From positions 294,566,059-294,630,058 of the forward strand of contig NC_057814.1 of the NCBI RefSeq assembly GCF_018294505.1: 64,000 bases of DNA. Reading direction: 5' to 3'. Both the position numbers and the translations under genes were made by a program. The notes beneath the pieces are model-generated. The model worked only from the letters and a program-made list of their open reading frames with translations. It was not told where the DNA came from and did not search any database. Below, in pieces: positions 24,380 through 34,862 of this stretch (within the stretch, counting starts at the first letter, position 1; each line of letters opens with the position of its first letter). This DNA is from Triticum aestivum (taxonomy: Eukaryota > Streptophyta > Magnoliopsida > Poales > Poaceae).

Positions 24380-24738
24380 TCAGTGGAGCCATCGTTCGAT
24401 TCGCCGGCCCTTCTTTGTTGGGGCGCCGGAGTCTTCATCAGTAGAGTCGGTTTCCACGCCGGCGTCCTCGCCGGGGTACTTCCTTCCCTCTTCATCCTGG
24501 GCGCACCTATCAGCCAGAACATAAAGCTCGGCCACATCCTTAACGTTGTTCATCGCCAGCTCTTCGCGCATCTTGCGGTTGCGCACGTTCTGATGGAACG
24601 CGCTAATCACGGTGGCGGGATGAACATGGGGGATGTTGTACTGCACCCGGCTGAACCTCTGGATGTACTTGCGCAGGGTTTCCCCTTCCTTCTGGGGAAT
24701 GATATGCAAATCACTGGCCTGGCCATGAGCTTGGTGGC
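24380..24738 (-). pseudogene. gag: Gag of element 2, C-terminal part
   Basis: Continues gag after the insertion of element 4. It contains the conserved gag stretch L-R-K-Y-I-Q-R-F-S-R-V and ends in TGA (24380-24382), where a CG site may have mutated. No CCHC knuckle remains recognisable. Confidence 0.75.
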
Positions 24739-25217
24739 TGAGGGAGTCCTGGATTAAGGGGTCCTCGGGCGTCCGGCCTGTTATCCATGGGCCGGACAGA
24801 TGGGCTATGAAGACATGAAGGCCGAAAACTGTACCCGTGTCCGGATTGGACTCTCCTTGGCGTGGAAGGCAAGCTTGGCAGCCAACTATGAAGATTCCTT
24901 CTTATGTAACCGACTCTATGTAACCCTAGATCCCCCCGGTGTCTACATAAACCGGAGGGTGTAGTCCGGAAAGGATATACTCATTACCATTGTCATACAG
25001 GCTAGGCTTCTAGGGTTTAGCCATTACGATCTCGTGGTAGAACAACTCTTGTAATACTCATATTTATCAAGATCAATCAAGCAGGAAGTAGGGTATTACC
25101 TCCATAGAGAGGGCCAGAACCTAGGTAAACATCGTGTCCCCCATCTCCTGTAACCATCGACCTTAGACGCACAGTTCGGGACCCCCTACCCGAGATCCGC
25201 CGGTTTTGACACCGACA
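24739..25217 (+). repeat. 5' LTR of element 4
   Basis: 479 bp. The TATA region reads CTACATAAACC, whereas the 3' LTR has GTATATAAACC, so the promoter of this copy appears damaged. It is followed by TTGGTGCTTTCATTGAGAG, the likely primer site. Confidence 0.88.
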
Positions 25218-25243
25218 TTGGTGCTTTCATTGAGAGTTCCACT

Positions 25244-25537
25244 GTGATGTCGATGAAAGGTTCGATGGCTTGCCTTGTCCTTAAAGACAACAGCACCTCC
25301 GAGGGAGTTCTGGCCCCAGGCCAAACCCTCTGGCTGGGCGGCTTTACCATGATCGCCCGTTCGGCCGTTGAGCCGACGATGACCTCTCGGGCCATCGAAA
25401 ACCCCCTTCGCATCAACTCCGAACACTCCAAGCAGATGGATCCGGCAGAGTTTTCGTCCTTGAATGAGCTCCTAGATCGCATCGCCGCTTTGGGAATCGC
25501 CACAGATTACGATCGAATCGGGCCTAAAACCGATTAA
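25244..25537 (+). CDS. Leader ORF of element 4, unknown function
   Basis: 97 aa from ATG 25244 (MSMKGSMACLVLKD), just inside the 5' LTR. It has a Met/Ser/Leu-rich middle and an acidic helical C-terminus (SSLNELLDRIAALGI). It may be the N-terminus of the lost gag region; I recognise no domain. Coding resemblance seems to continue to about 25800 in broken frames. Confidence 0.35.
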   Translation: MMSMKGSMACLVLKDNSTSEGVLAPGQTLWLGGFTMIARSAVEPTMTSRAIENPLRINSEHSKQMDPAEFSSLNELLDRIAALGIATDYDRIGPKTD

Positions 25538-25862
25538 GGAGAAATCAAAACTCCACCGGTCACCCACCAGATAGCGGTAGTCGAGGAGCAGGACGGCGAG
25601 TCTTCTTCTATATCAAAGACGGACTAAGTTCGGATCGCTGATCAGGGAGAACCGGATACCCACCAGCGAAAGGATGCGACCAGCCCTCCGAACATAGAAT
25701 CGGACGGCGGTCCTAAACCATCAGAAGATACTCCGGAGCCTAGACTGTTGAGTCTGGAAGGTCTTCAGACTCCGGATAATCGGCCAGGTCAGGGTTCGGA
25801 TTTAATTCATTGAGAGTTCCGGGCTCCACGCTGGTCTCGGCGGACACCATGCCGCAGCTCGG

Positions 25863-26870
25863 GCCCTCGTTAGCAAGGCCTTCCGTACTGGGTTTTATTG
25901 GCCGACAGCCCGAGCAGACGCGCAGGACCATGTCCAACGCTGCGTCGGATGCCAACTCTTCGCCAACCAAAGCCACATGCCGCCAATTGCCTTACAAACT
26001 ATCCCCACTACATGGCCTTTCACGGTCTGGGGACTAGATATGGTTGGACCCCTTAAAGGGGGAAGCCATAAGAAAAAATATCTGCTGGTTATGGTGGACA
26101 AATTCACTAAGTGGATAGAGGCTAAACCGGTCAAAACGGCTGAGTCCGGCCCGGTGATAGAATTCATATCCGGTGTTGTGCACCGTTATGGTGTCCAACA
26201 CAGCATCATCACCGACAACGGCTCTAATTTCATAGCCGACGAGGTAAAAACCTGGTGTACTAATCTTGGCATTAAACTCGATTACGCCTCCGTCTACCAC
26301 CCGCAAACCAACGGTCAAGTCGAACGAGCCAATGGTCTTATTATGAGCAGCATCAAGCCCAGACTAGTGCGGTCTTTGAGAGAATCAGACATGCACTGGG
26401 TTGAGGAGCTCGACTCCGTACTCCGGGGGCTGCGGACCACGCCCAACCGTACTACCGGATACACACCTTTCTTCATGGTGTATGGCATGGAGGTTGTATT
26501 GCCCTGCGATATTATCCACGACTCACCTCGAGTGCGTATGTACGAAGAGAGAGAAGCCGAGCTTGATCGGCAGGACAACCTAGATGCCCTGGAAGAGGAG
26601 CGCGATGTCGCAAAAGCCCGTTCAGCATTTTACCAACAGCAGGCTCGAAGATATCAAAGCAGAGAAGTACGGGCCAAGACCTACAACATTGGCGAACTCG
26701 TTCTACGCCTGCCGGAGAAGAAAAAGGACAAACTCAAGCCCATATGGGAGGGTCCCTTCATAATTGACAAAGTTCTCACCGGAGGGGTGTACCATCTTCG
26801 CGATGCATCAGACAATCGCCTCGAACCGAACCCCTGGAACGCGGCCAGACTCCGAAGATTCTATGCCTAG
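25863..26870 (+). pseudogene. int: Integrase of element 4
   Basis: The frame is open from about 25863 and contains the zinc-site Cys pair (CVGCQLF). ATG 25977 begins the longest Met-started part (297 aa). The catalytic core has D in WGLDMVGP, D in ITDNGSNF and E in NGQVERANG, followed by the usual C-terminal W-E-G-P-F segment ending at TAG 26868. All D-D-E residues are present. Because protease, RT and RNase H are missing upstream, this is the tail of a deleted polyprotein rather than a free-standing gene. Confidence 0.82.
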
Positions 26871-27690
26871 CGCCGAACTCCTTGTTCATCTACTTCTCCC
26901 ATGTACTTTCCATTATTTTTTCTCTCTTTTCTGATTACTTTTTTTCTTTCTCGCTTTAAAGCTTTCGTACGGCTAGACCGCACACCCCTGACGCATACAT
27001 CTTTAAATATGTACGTCCATTATACCTGGGGGCTTCTTGGACAGAAGCTTTTTATTATTATTCCTTGAGTATCAAGCTCTTCACATATGAGTTTTTCCAT
27101 ATGTACCTTTTCTTCGCCACTATATGCATCGATATGACTTAAGTTTTGGCCAAGCTGGGTTGCCTGGCTCCTGTGCTTATGCCCTACGTTCCCATTAGTT
27201 CGGCTAGGTCATAAAGGGAGCACCTCTGCGATTGTTACTGCCGGGTCATCCGGATGTGTACCTCAGACTGGGTGAAGCCGAAAGCTAGCGTTCTTAAGGG
27301 AATATTCGGTCAGTGAATTAAAGATGTTTTTTGCACTCACTCCATTGTGAACCCCCAGAAGCTATACACACTGTGATTTTCACATCACAATTCGGACATG
27401 TACACTAATGCATGCACACCCAGGGAAAGGAACCCTTAACGGAACTATTCTCTCTAGAAGATGTTTCTTACAATCTCAATGTAATATAACATAGCTAGCC
27501 GGATACAACTTGTCTGTTCAAGCAACTATGACCCCTACGCCTAGTTTCCGTGCATACCCCGGTCTATTCGGCCGTGCGGGTATTCAGGAACACTCTGCAC
27601 CTTCGGGTCCGGAGGTCGAAGTGAAAAGGTCTGCCATGACAAATGTTATACAATTCAGCTAGAGTCACATATATCAAGGAAAGTACATGG
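26871..27690 (+). other. Spacer of element 4 between integrase and antisense gene
   Basis: T-rich stretch at about 26895-26960, then mixed sequence. No ORF of interest on either strand. On the minus strand it would be the 3' UTR of the antisense gene. Confidence 0.4.
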
Positions 27691-30488
27691 TCACTTGGAC
27701 TGAAACACTTCCTCCTCTACACCGTCCAAAAGGCGGTCTAACTTACAATCCTCTCGGGAATATTTGGCAGCCACCTCTACTTGGTCATATACTAAACTAA
27801 TGGGAATTTCTTCACCATTCGACCCTCGCGGTCCGACACGGGCCATGTGATTAGGATCCAGCTTGGTATATCGCATCTTCACCACGGCCCAGGCCTCTCG
27901 CGCACCCTCTTGGCATGCCGATATCTTCCATAGTCGGATACGCCGCCGCGCTCCATTGAACAGCTCTACAAGCTCCTCCATACTTCCTGGAGGGGAGGCA
28001 GATGGCCATTGGGCCTTGGCAACACTCCGCATCGCCAGCCGAGCCTGTTCATGCACTTGCGACAGCCCTTTGCAGCAGATCACTTGATGATCCGGACACC
28101 TCCTCTTCAGGACGGCCCATCAATATACCTGCAATCATAACTATATCAGTTCCATTTATCTCCGAACTACTTTAAAAATAGTTCAGACACATACTGAATA
28201 TGCCGCCCCGCAGCTTCTTGTTCTCCTTCACGGAGTCGGCAAGCTGGGCTCGCACATCTTTTAATTCTTCACCCAATGTAGTGTTGGAATCCTGTAGCTT
28301 GTTTTCCTCCCCTCTGACTCGGGTCAGCACACGCTCGCCTACGGCGTGTAGCCTTTTCGCCTCTTTTTCTCCCTCTTGGGCGATCTTCAACTTTCTCTTC
28401 AAGTTGATCGGGCGGTCCTATTATGCGATCAGCAACAGTATTAGTACAGTTGGTATACAATTATTGTTCCTCGATGGAGGGGAATGTTACCAGAAGACGC
28501 CTTCTTGAAGTTTTCCAGTTCGGCGGTAGCAGCATTTAGCTGCGCCTGACACTGCTCCAGCTCTTGGGCTAGCAGGCCATTCTTCTCTGTAAGGACCTAA
28601 TTACACAACGATCCTTAAATCAGTTGTACCAACTGCTTTCAGTCTCGGGGGCTAAGGGCATATGGTTATCCTTTTCGGACAAAGAAAAACTTACCTGCAC
28701 ATCTGTCAAATGTTGCTTTGTGGCTTTTCTAAGCCCATCTCGAGCAGCTCAGATGTATGCGTCAGCCGAGCTGAGGGCATTGAATGCCTCTCCCGAGAAC
28801 TTGGGGTCTCGTAAGGCAGCCCTGCAGCGCCAATGATTCATGGCACTCTCTACTTCCGAGTTGGTAATGGACATGTCTTCCGAACCCTCGGTCGAAGGAC
28901 AGTCCGGTGTTCTCCCCATAGCGGCCCCCACCTCTCCGGTGGGATCTAAATTCCGGTTGCTGGGAGTGCGACCGGCCGAATCCTCGGACATAGTCCGGCG
29001 AACCTTTTTCCTGATACAGGACCAACATAACAATCACGGTTGGGTACGACTGCCAAAGCATTCCTTCGAATCCATACCTCTTTGACGAAGGACTGGCCTT
29101 GTCTTCGCTGACCTTCCTTTCCGAGGCCTTGGTCGGCGCGGGAGTCGCTCTTCTTGGAGTCATCCCCGGCGTAGCATGACATGCCGAACGCCTCCCCTTT
29201 GAAGCATGAGACAGTGCGGTGGGTGAGGCAGTGCGAGGAAACTCTTTCGAGGGGGATTTCTCCTGATTACTTACGTGGGAAGCTGGAAGAAGACCAGGAT
29301 AGTCGGTGATGATGGCCACTTCTGTGTCGTCATAGCTCGCCTGGTAAAACACCCCTTCTGCGAGTACCACGAATATATCAGGGTCCTCTTCGAACCCAGG
29401 ATCAAGCTCCCGGTTGTGGTTCTCCGGCTGTGGGGCAGGGCTATTAAGCCCTCGGTTACCTTCCGCCAGTGCTGTTTCAAATAGACGGATTGGTAATTCG
29501 TTGAAGATGGCTAAGAGAGCGGAGTGAATAAAAGCAAAGGGGTTGGGACATACCCAGCTAGGAGGGTTGTACATGGAGTACCCGTCTCTGCGATTGATGC
29601 GGAGAAATTCTTCTTCCTCCCCTTTAAACAGCTCGGCCAGTATCTTGGCTAGAGCGGCGGGTTGTGCGGACCTTTCCGACCACAACGGGAGGCATCACCC
29701 TCCCCATTGTAGTGCCACATTGCGATCCCTCTGCATTGAAGTGGCAGAACAGCTCACACTATGGAGGTCGCCATTACCTCTACTATTGTAAAACCAGACT
29801 GGGCAAGCATCCTTATCTTGCCCAGGAGCTGACGAACCTCCACACTGTCCTCCTCTTCAAGACTTCGGGGACGCCAGCTGTGACATTTCTTCAACGGAAC
29901 GCTTGCAAATTCTGGGAGACCCTTGAGAACTGTGTCGGGAAGAGCGACGTCTTCTATATAGAACCATTCAGAAGGCCATTCTTCAGATGCCTTCCTTGCT
30001 GTGCCAGACGGGTATCCGGTATCGGCGACGCACCATACTTCGGCTCCGCTCACTTCAAATATTGACCCCTAGTGGTTGCGCGGGACAAGACAGAACAAAC
30101 TTTCTCCACAGTTTGAAATGGGCGTCAATGCCCAGGAACAGTTCGCACACAAGGACGTAGCCCGCAATATGCAGAATGGAGGCTAGAGTAAAGTTGTGCA
30201 GCTGAAGGCCATAGTATTCCAGAAGCCCCCGGAGGAACAGATGGATTGGAAACCCAATGCCCCTTAGCAGATAAGGGACGAAACAAACTCGCTCCCCCCG
30301 GATGGATTGGGAAAATCCTCCGCCTGGGTCTCACCGTTAAGGGAAGCTTGCCCTGCTCGAACAGGGACCAAATCTGCAGGGGGGAGGAATCCCAGCGTTT
30401 GCAGCTTCTTTAATTGGCTGTAGGCCACTGAGCACCTCTCCCACTCGCCTGTCTCTGAGTCGAAGGAGGAACTGGGAATGGTAGCCAT
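27691..30488 (-). pseudogene. Spliced antisense gene of element 4 (gypsy-type transposon domain plus coiled coil)
   Basis: Starts at ATG 30488 (MATIPSSSFD) and runs opposite to the element. The N-terminal 300 residues, spread over shifted frames (30488-30264, 30334-30125, 30053-29754, 29685-28762), resemble the putative gypsy type transposon family: a L-L-R-G-I-G-F-P-like block, then E-W-F-Y-I-E-D. The C-terminal half is coiled-coil and split by clear introns: 28694-28587 (GTAAGT...ACAG), 28490-28418 (GTAACA...ATAG) and 28194-28129 (GTATGT...GCAG). It ends at 27691. Such antisense genes are known in Tat elements (Grande, RIRE2); their function is unknown. Frameshifts make this copy probably dead. 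Confidence 0.65.
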
Positions 30489-30800
30489 GTTGGAATGGCT
30501 TCTCCTAGTAGTCTTTGGGGATTTTTCTCTGCGAGATATTGAATGGATCTAAGATCCGATCTCTTTAAATAGGCGCTCTTCCTGGCCTAAACGGGGTGTT
30601 ATTTGCAAAAATACCATGACCCCCCGCATTCGCTCGACACGTGGAAGACGAGGTTATTAAACGCGCAGAAGCCGAGGGGGATGCTGAATCTACGGCCGAA
30701 TACACTACTTGGAAATCATTAAAGGAGGAACCCGCCTTGCAATGCCAAAGACAATTTGTGTGCCGAACACCTCGCTATTGAAGACTGGTTCGGGGGCTAC

Positions 30801-31279
30801 TGAGGGAGTCCTAGATTAAGGGGTCCTCGGGCGTCTGGCCTATTATCCATGGGCCGGACTGATGGGCTGTGAAGACATGAAGGCCGAAGACTGTACCCGT
30901 GTCCGGATTGGACTCTCCTTGGCATGGAAGGCAAGCTTGGCGACCAACTATGAAGATTCCTTATTACGTAACCGACTCTATGTAACCCTAGATCCCCCCG
31001 GTGTGTATATAAACCGGAGGGTGTAGTCCGGAAAGGATATACTCATTACGATAGTCATACAGGCTAGGCTTCTAGGGTTTAGCCATTACGATCTCGTGGT
31101 AGATCAACTCTTGTAATACTCATATACATCAAGATCAATCAAGCAGGAAGTAGGGTATTACCTCCATAGAGAGGGCCCGAACCTGGGTAAACATCATGTC
31201 CCCCGTCTCCTGTAACCATCGACCTTAGACGCACAGTTCAGGACCCCCTACCCGAGATCCGCCGGTTTTGATACCGACA
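30801..31279 (+). repeat. 3' LTR of element 4
   Basis: 479 bp, preceded by a GC-rich polypurine-type tract (GGTTCGGGGGCTAC). The TATA box is intact (TATATAAACC). It ends CCGACA at 31279, followed by TTGGC and the interrupted gag. Confidence 0.88.
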
Positions 31280-31284
31280 TTGGC

Positions 31285-32560
31285 CTCCGGTGAAGGCACC
31301 AACGAACTCATGGCACAGATCCGACCAAGAAGAAATGGAATCCGCCGGCAAGTGCATCAACCAAGACATGACGTTGGGCTTCAGTGCCAACGGGAAGTAA
31401 TTGGCAAGCACCTTGTCGTCGCGAGCTCCGGCAGCTTGCATCGCGATGGTGTAGATGCTGAGGAACTCTGACGGAAGGGTCTTGCCATTGTACTTCTCAC
31501 CGACGTCGGGCTTGAACGTGCGGTGGGACGGCCACTGGAACTGCCGGAACTCACGGGTAAAGGCTGGGCAACCCACCTCGTAAGGTAGGCCGCCGGAGCC
31601 CCCTGGTGCTGGGTGGTCCATAGCGGGTCCCGCCCGCTTATCTAACTGGTGGTGTGTATCCCGCCGGCGCTCGATAGTGGTTCGAGCATCTTCATGGGCT
31701 CGTTCTTGAAGAACTTGGCGCTGGTCGCGGTGCATCCGTCGGTCGGACGACGCTATGGAAATGTTATCACATGCGTCGTCACGACGGATCGACACCGGCG
31801 GCAGCTGGCGCGGGGGAGGAGAGTGTACTGTGGCTGCAGCTCCCGCGGTCCTCCCATCGCTGACATGGTGGCTCGACGGAGCGCCGACCTGAGGGCCCCG
31901 CCAGTTGCGGATCATCTTTATTGGCGACGGCGACGAGGCTCCGGATGGTGGCTCTCCACTCATCGAGCTTCTCCGCAGCAGGAGGGTAGTCGAGGAGCAG
32001 TTGCGCACGCGCCAAAGCTTCTGCTGGTGTGGGTGGTGGCGACAGCTGCGTGGACCGTGGCGCGCTTCGACTTCTAACCACGTTAGAAGGAGCTCTATCA
32101 CAGCCCAGCGGATGCGTGCCATTTTCGCCAGCACTTCGGCGGCCATGCTGGACTCCTTCGTCCCGCGGACAATGCACAGGGCTCTTCCCACGGCGGTGTC
32201 CAGGGTCACCGGCGTGGTGATGCTGCTCGTCGCGCACATCATGGGAAGAGCGTGCTGTGGGTGCTGGGGTGGGCGTCTTGGAGGTCGTTGCGCGGCTTGT
32301 AGGGGGCACAGCGACGCCCCTGGAGGGCCCCGCATCGCCTGCGGGGGGCCAGCCCCGTCTTTGGATCTGGCAGCGTGCGGCTCATCGTCTGGCGCACGAA
32401 CGATGCCGCTCGCCAGGCTCTCACTGCCGGGGCGATGCTGGTGCTCGCGGGCCGTGGCTCGGGTTCTGTCCGCGACCGGTCCGCTGCTCGCCCGTACTGG
32501 CGGGGGCCGCTCGGCCCCCGACGAGCCGATCGCCGTGATCGTCTTCTTCTTGGGAGCCAT
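31285..32560 (-). pseudogene. gag: Gag of element 2, N-terminal part
   Basis: Starts at ATG 32560 (MAPKKKTITAIG) in a CCATGG context, about 45 bases after the primer site. The first 300 residues are low-complexity, Pro/Arg/Ser-rich, and may contain compensating frameshifts. Near the insertion point is the gag core (FKPDVGEKYNGKTLPSEFL, then W-L-M-H-L-P and S-W-x-D-L-C-x-x-F). Element 4 cuts the frame at 31284; it resumes at 24738. Confidence 0.75.
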
Positions 32561-32604
32561 GGCGACGAAGAACTACTAGGCTAACCGCTAGACCAGATTC
32601 TCAC

Positions 32605-32622
32605 AACAGCCCTGGCGCGCCA
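32605..32622 (-). other. Primer binding site of element 2
   Basis: On the minus strand TGGCGCGCCAGGGCTGTT follows the 5' LTR by four bases. Element 5 has TGGCGCGCCAGG at the same place, supporting their relationship. I do not assign the tRNA. Confidence 0.65.
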
Positions 32623-32626
32623 AAGA

Positions 32627-33787
32627 TGTCGGGGAAACGACACCTATGGGATCACTGGAATCCCTTTTATGGTTGGCGGGCGCGAGGTTGTGGAAAGAGC
32701 AGGTCTGACAGGAAGCACACGGATCGTTTACCCAGGTTCGGGCCGCGAGGATGCGTAATACCCTAGTCCTGCTTTGGTGGATGTATTGAGTGTTCTTGTG
32801 TTCTTGAGCTAGCTACGGGGTGTAACATGCCCAAAAGAGCCGAATCCTTCTCCAGTATGCCCCGGGCCTTCTTTTATAGTCGAAACGGGCTGCCACAGTG
32901 GCATACAGGAGGTGGAAAGGTCTATAGTGCGCAAGCTTATCGCCTGGCATTAGGGGACAAAACGCATTAAATGCGCTACTAGGTGTCCATTAGCTTTATG
33001 GGGGACGGGAACGAGGCCCATCCCGTCCGTCACCGCTCCGTCTCGCTTCGACACGCGCCCAAGCCAGCGATGCGTATGGTGCCATGTAGGCAGGCAGGCT
33101 GCTGAGGTGGCGCGGTGGCAGGGTCTTCACAAAGATCTGCATGGCACCACGCAGGTGCTTGCTGAGTCGGTCTGGAAGCCGCGTGTTGCCACACAGGTGC
33201 CTGCCCAGCTGGTTGGGCTGGCAGCTGCATGCAAATGGCGGCGGAGCCTTGGCTGGTGCGGGCCTGGCAGTGGCCCTGCTGGCGCCCTCGGCAAGGGTCT
33301 TGTCGTGGCGTCGCAGTTATCCCCGGCAAGGCGCTTGCCGGGGGTCTTGTGGATCTCCTCGGCTAGGATCCCGCTGAGGGTCGCCGTCTTCTGGTCCTCA
33401 TCTGATCTTGTGTGTTTATGATCTTGACAAAGATCTGCATGCCACCACGGGGGTGCTTCCCGAGCTCTGGTTCCAACGTAGTCGTTGGCGGCGTTTGGAA
33501 CTCTTGGGCTCGAGGGTGGCTCGCTCTGCTGGTGTTGGGCGAATTGCCCCGGCAAGGCTCTTGCCGGGGCTGCTGAGGCTGCCTCGGCAAGGGTCTTACC
33601 GAGGGAACCTCCTTCGCCCCTCTACTCTTTGGGTTCTTGGTCTGGCGTTGTCTTGTTTGTCTTGGGCTTCGGCTTCTCTCCGGCTTCCCTCCTCTGCCCT
33701 GCTATGTGTGGTTGTGGCGCGCGGCTCTGACTGCCCGTGCACAAGTAAAGGGGTCAAAAGAAGAGCCCCTACTTTTGTACACCGATA
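32627..33787 (-). repeat. 5' LTR of element 2
   Basis: 1161 bp. On the minus strand it starts TATCGGTGTACAAAAG (first G mutated) and ends CGTTTCCCCGACA. The TATA box CTATAAAAG is at about 32872-32880 (minus). A perfect 10-bp inverted repeat, CCCCGGCAAG/CTTGCCGGGG with a 3-base loop, is at 33547-33569. Confidence 0.88.
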
Positions 33788-33792
33788 ATAAT

Positions 33793-34862
33793 TCTTTCAT
33801 ACATGTCACTCTTGATTCATCGCATATCCCGGTACACTGCCGGAGGCATTCACATAGAGTCATATTTTGTTCTAAGTATTGAGTTGTAATACTTGAGTTG
33901 TAAGTAAATAAAAGTGTGATGATCATCATTATTAGAGCATTGTCCCAAGTGTGGAAAGGATGATGGAGACTATGATTCCCCCACAAGTCGGGATGAGACT
34001 CCGGACGAAAAAGAGAAAAAAAAGAGGCCATAAAAAAAGGCCCAAATAAAAAAAATGAGAGAAAAAGAGAGAAGGGCCGGGACAATGTTACTATCCTTTT
34101 ACCACGCTTGTGCTTCAAAGTAGCACCATGATCTTCATTGATAGAGAGTCTCTTATGTTGTGACTTTCATATGCTAGTGGGAATTTTACATTATAGAACT
34201 TGGCTTGTATATTCCAATGATGGCCTTCCCCAAATTGACCTAGGTCTTTGTGAGCAAGCAAGTTGGATGGACACCCACTTAGTTTCTTTTGTTGAGCTTT
34301 CATACACTTATAGCTCTAGTGCATCCGTTGCATGGCAATCCCTGCTCACTCACATTGATATCTATTAATGGGCATCTCCATAGCCCGTTGATACGCCTAG
34401 TTGATGTGAGACAATCTTCTCCTTTTTTGTCTTCTCCACAACCACCATTCTATTCCACCTATAGTGCTATATCCATGGCTCACGCTCATGTATTGTGTGA
34501 AGATTGAAAAGTTTGAGAACATCAAAAGTATGAAACAATTGCTTGGCTTGTCATCGGGGTTGTGCATGATTAAATACTTTGTGTGATGAAGATAGAGCAT
34601 AGCCAGACTATATGATTTTGTAGGGATAACTTTCTTTGGCCATGTTAATTTGAGAAGACATGATTGCTTTATTAGTATGCTTGAAGTATTATTATTTTCA
34701 TGTGAATATTAAACTTTTATCTTGAATCTTTCGGATCTGAACATTCATGCCACAATAGAGAAAATTACATTAAGGAATATGCTAGGTAGCATTCCACATC
34801 AAAAATTCTGTTTTTATCATTTACCTACTCGAGGACGAGCAGGAAATAAGCTTGGGGATGCT
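33793..34862 (+). other. Non-coding internal region of element 1, right part
   Basis: Resumes element 1 after element 2. It has an A-rich block at about 34005-34075 and ends with CGAGGACGAGCAGGAAATAAGCTTGGGGATGC, a polypurine-type end next to the 3' LTR. No coding region. Confidence 0.65.

Larger units (their letters stand above)
24739..31279 (+). mobile_element. Element 4: internally deleted gypsy element, Fatima-like, in gag of element 2
   Basis: Two 479-bp LTRs (24739-25217 and 30801-31279) start TGAGGGAGTCCT and end CCGACA, with GTGGC before and TTGGC after (four of five match). By hand count the LTRs differ at about 24 of 479 sites (about 5%). The body has a leader ORF, an integrase with no RT or protease, and a long antisense gene. 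The gag-to-RT part is missing, most likely deleted between about 25670 and 25850. The LTR resembles what I remember as wheat Fatima. Confidence 0.85.
5740..33787 (-). mobile_element. Element 2: Tat-lineage gypsy retrotransposon on the minus strand, inserted in element 1
   Basis: The outer ends are TGTCGGGGAAACG (5740) and a terminus at 33787 reading GATA in place of GACA. ATAAT flanks both sides (5735-5739 and 33788-33792). Genes run right to left: 5' LTR 32627-33787, gag, protease, RT, RNase H, second RNase H, integrase, then a 3' LTR of 5740-6626 plus 17496-17703. Removing elements 3 and 4 leaves about 10.6 kb. The second, archaeal-type RNase H and the opposing gene are Tat-lineage traits. 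All coding parts carry stops or frameshifts. Confidence 0.88.

Noticed and set aside
20015..26318. ORFs opposite to the pol genes of element 2 and the integrase of element 4
   Set aside because: They are antisense shadows of RT, RNase H, integrase and protease, which carry clear motifs on the other strand.
26895..26960. T-rich stretch as a terminator or polymerase III stop
   Set aside because: No upstream A and B boxes or tRNA fold; more likely part of the retroelement 3' region.
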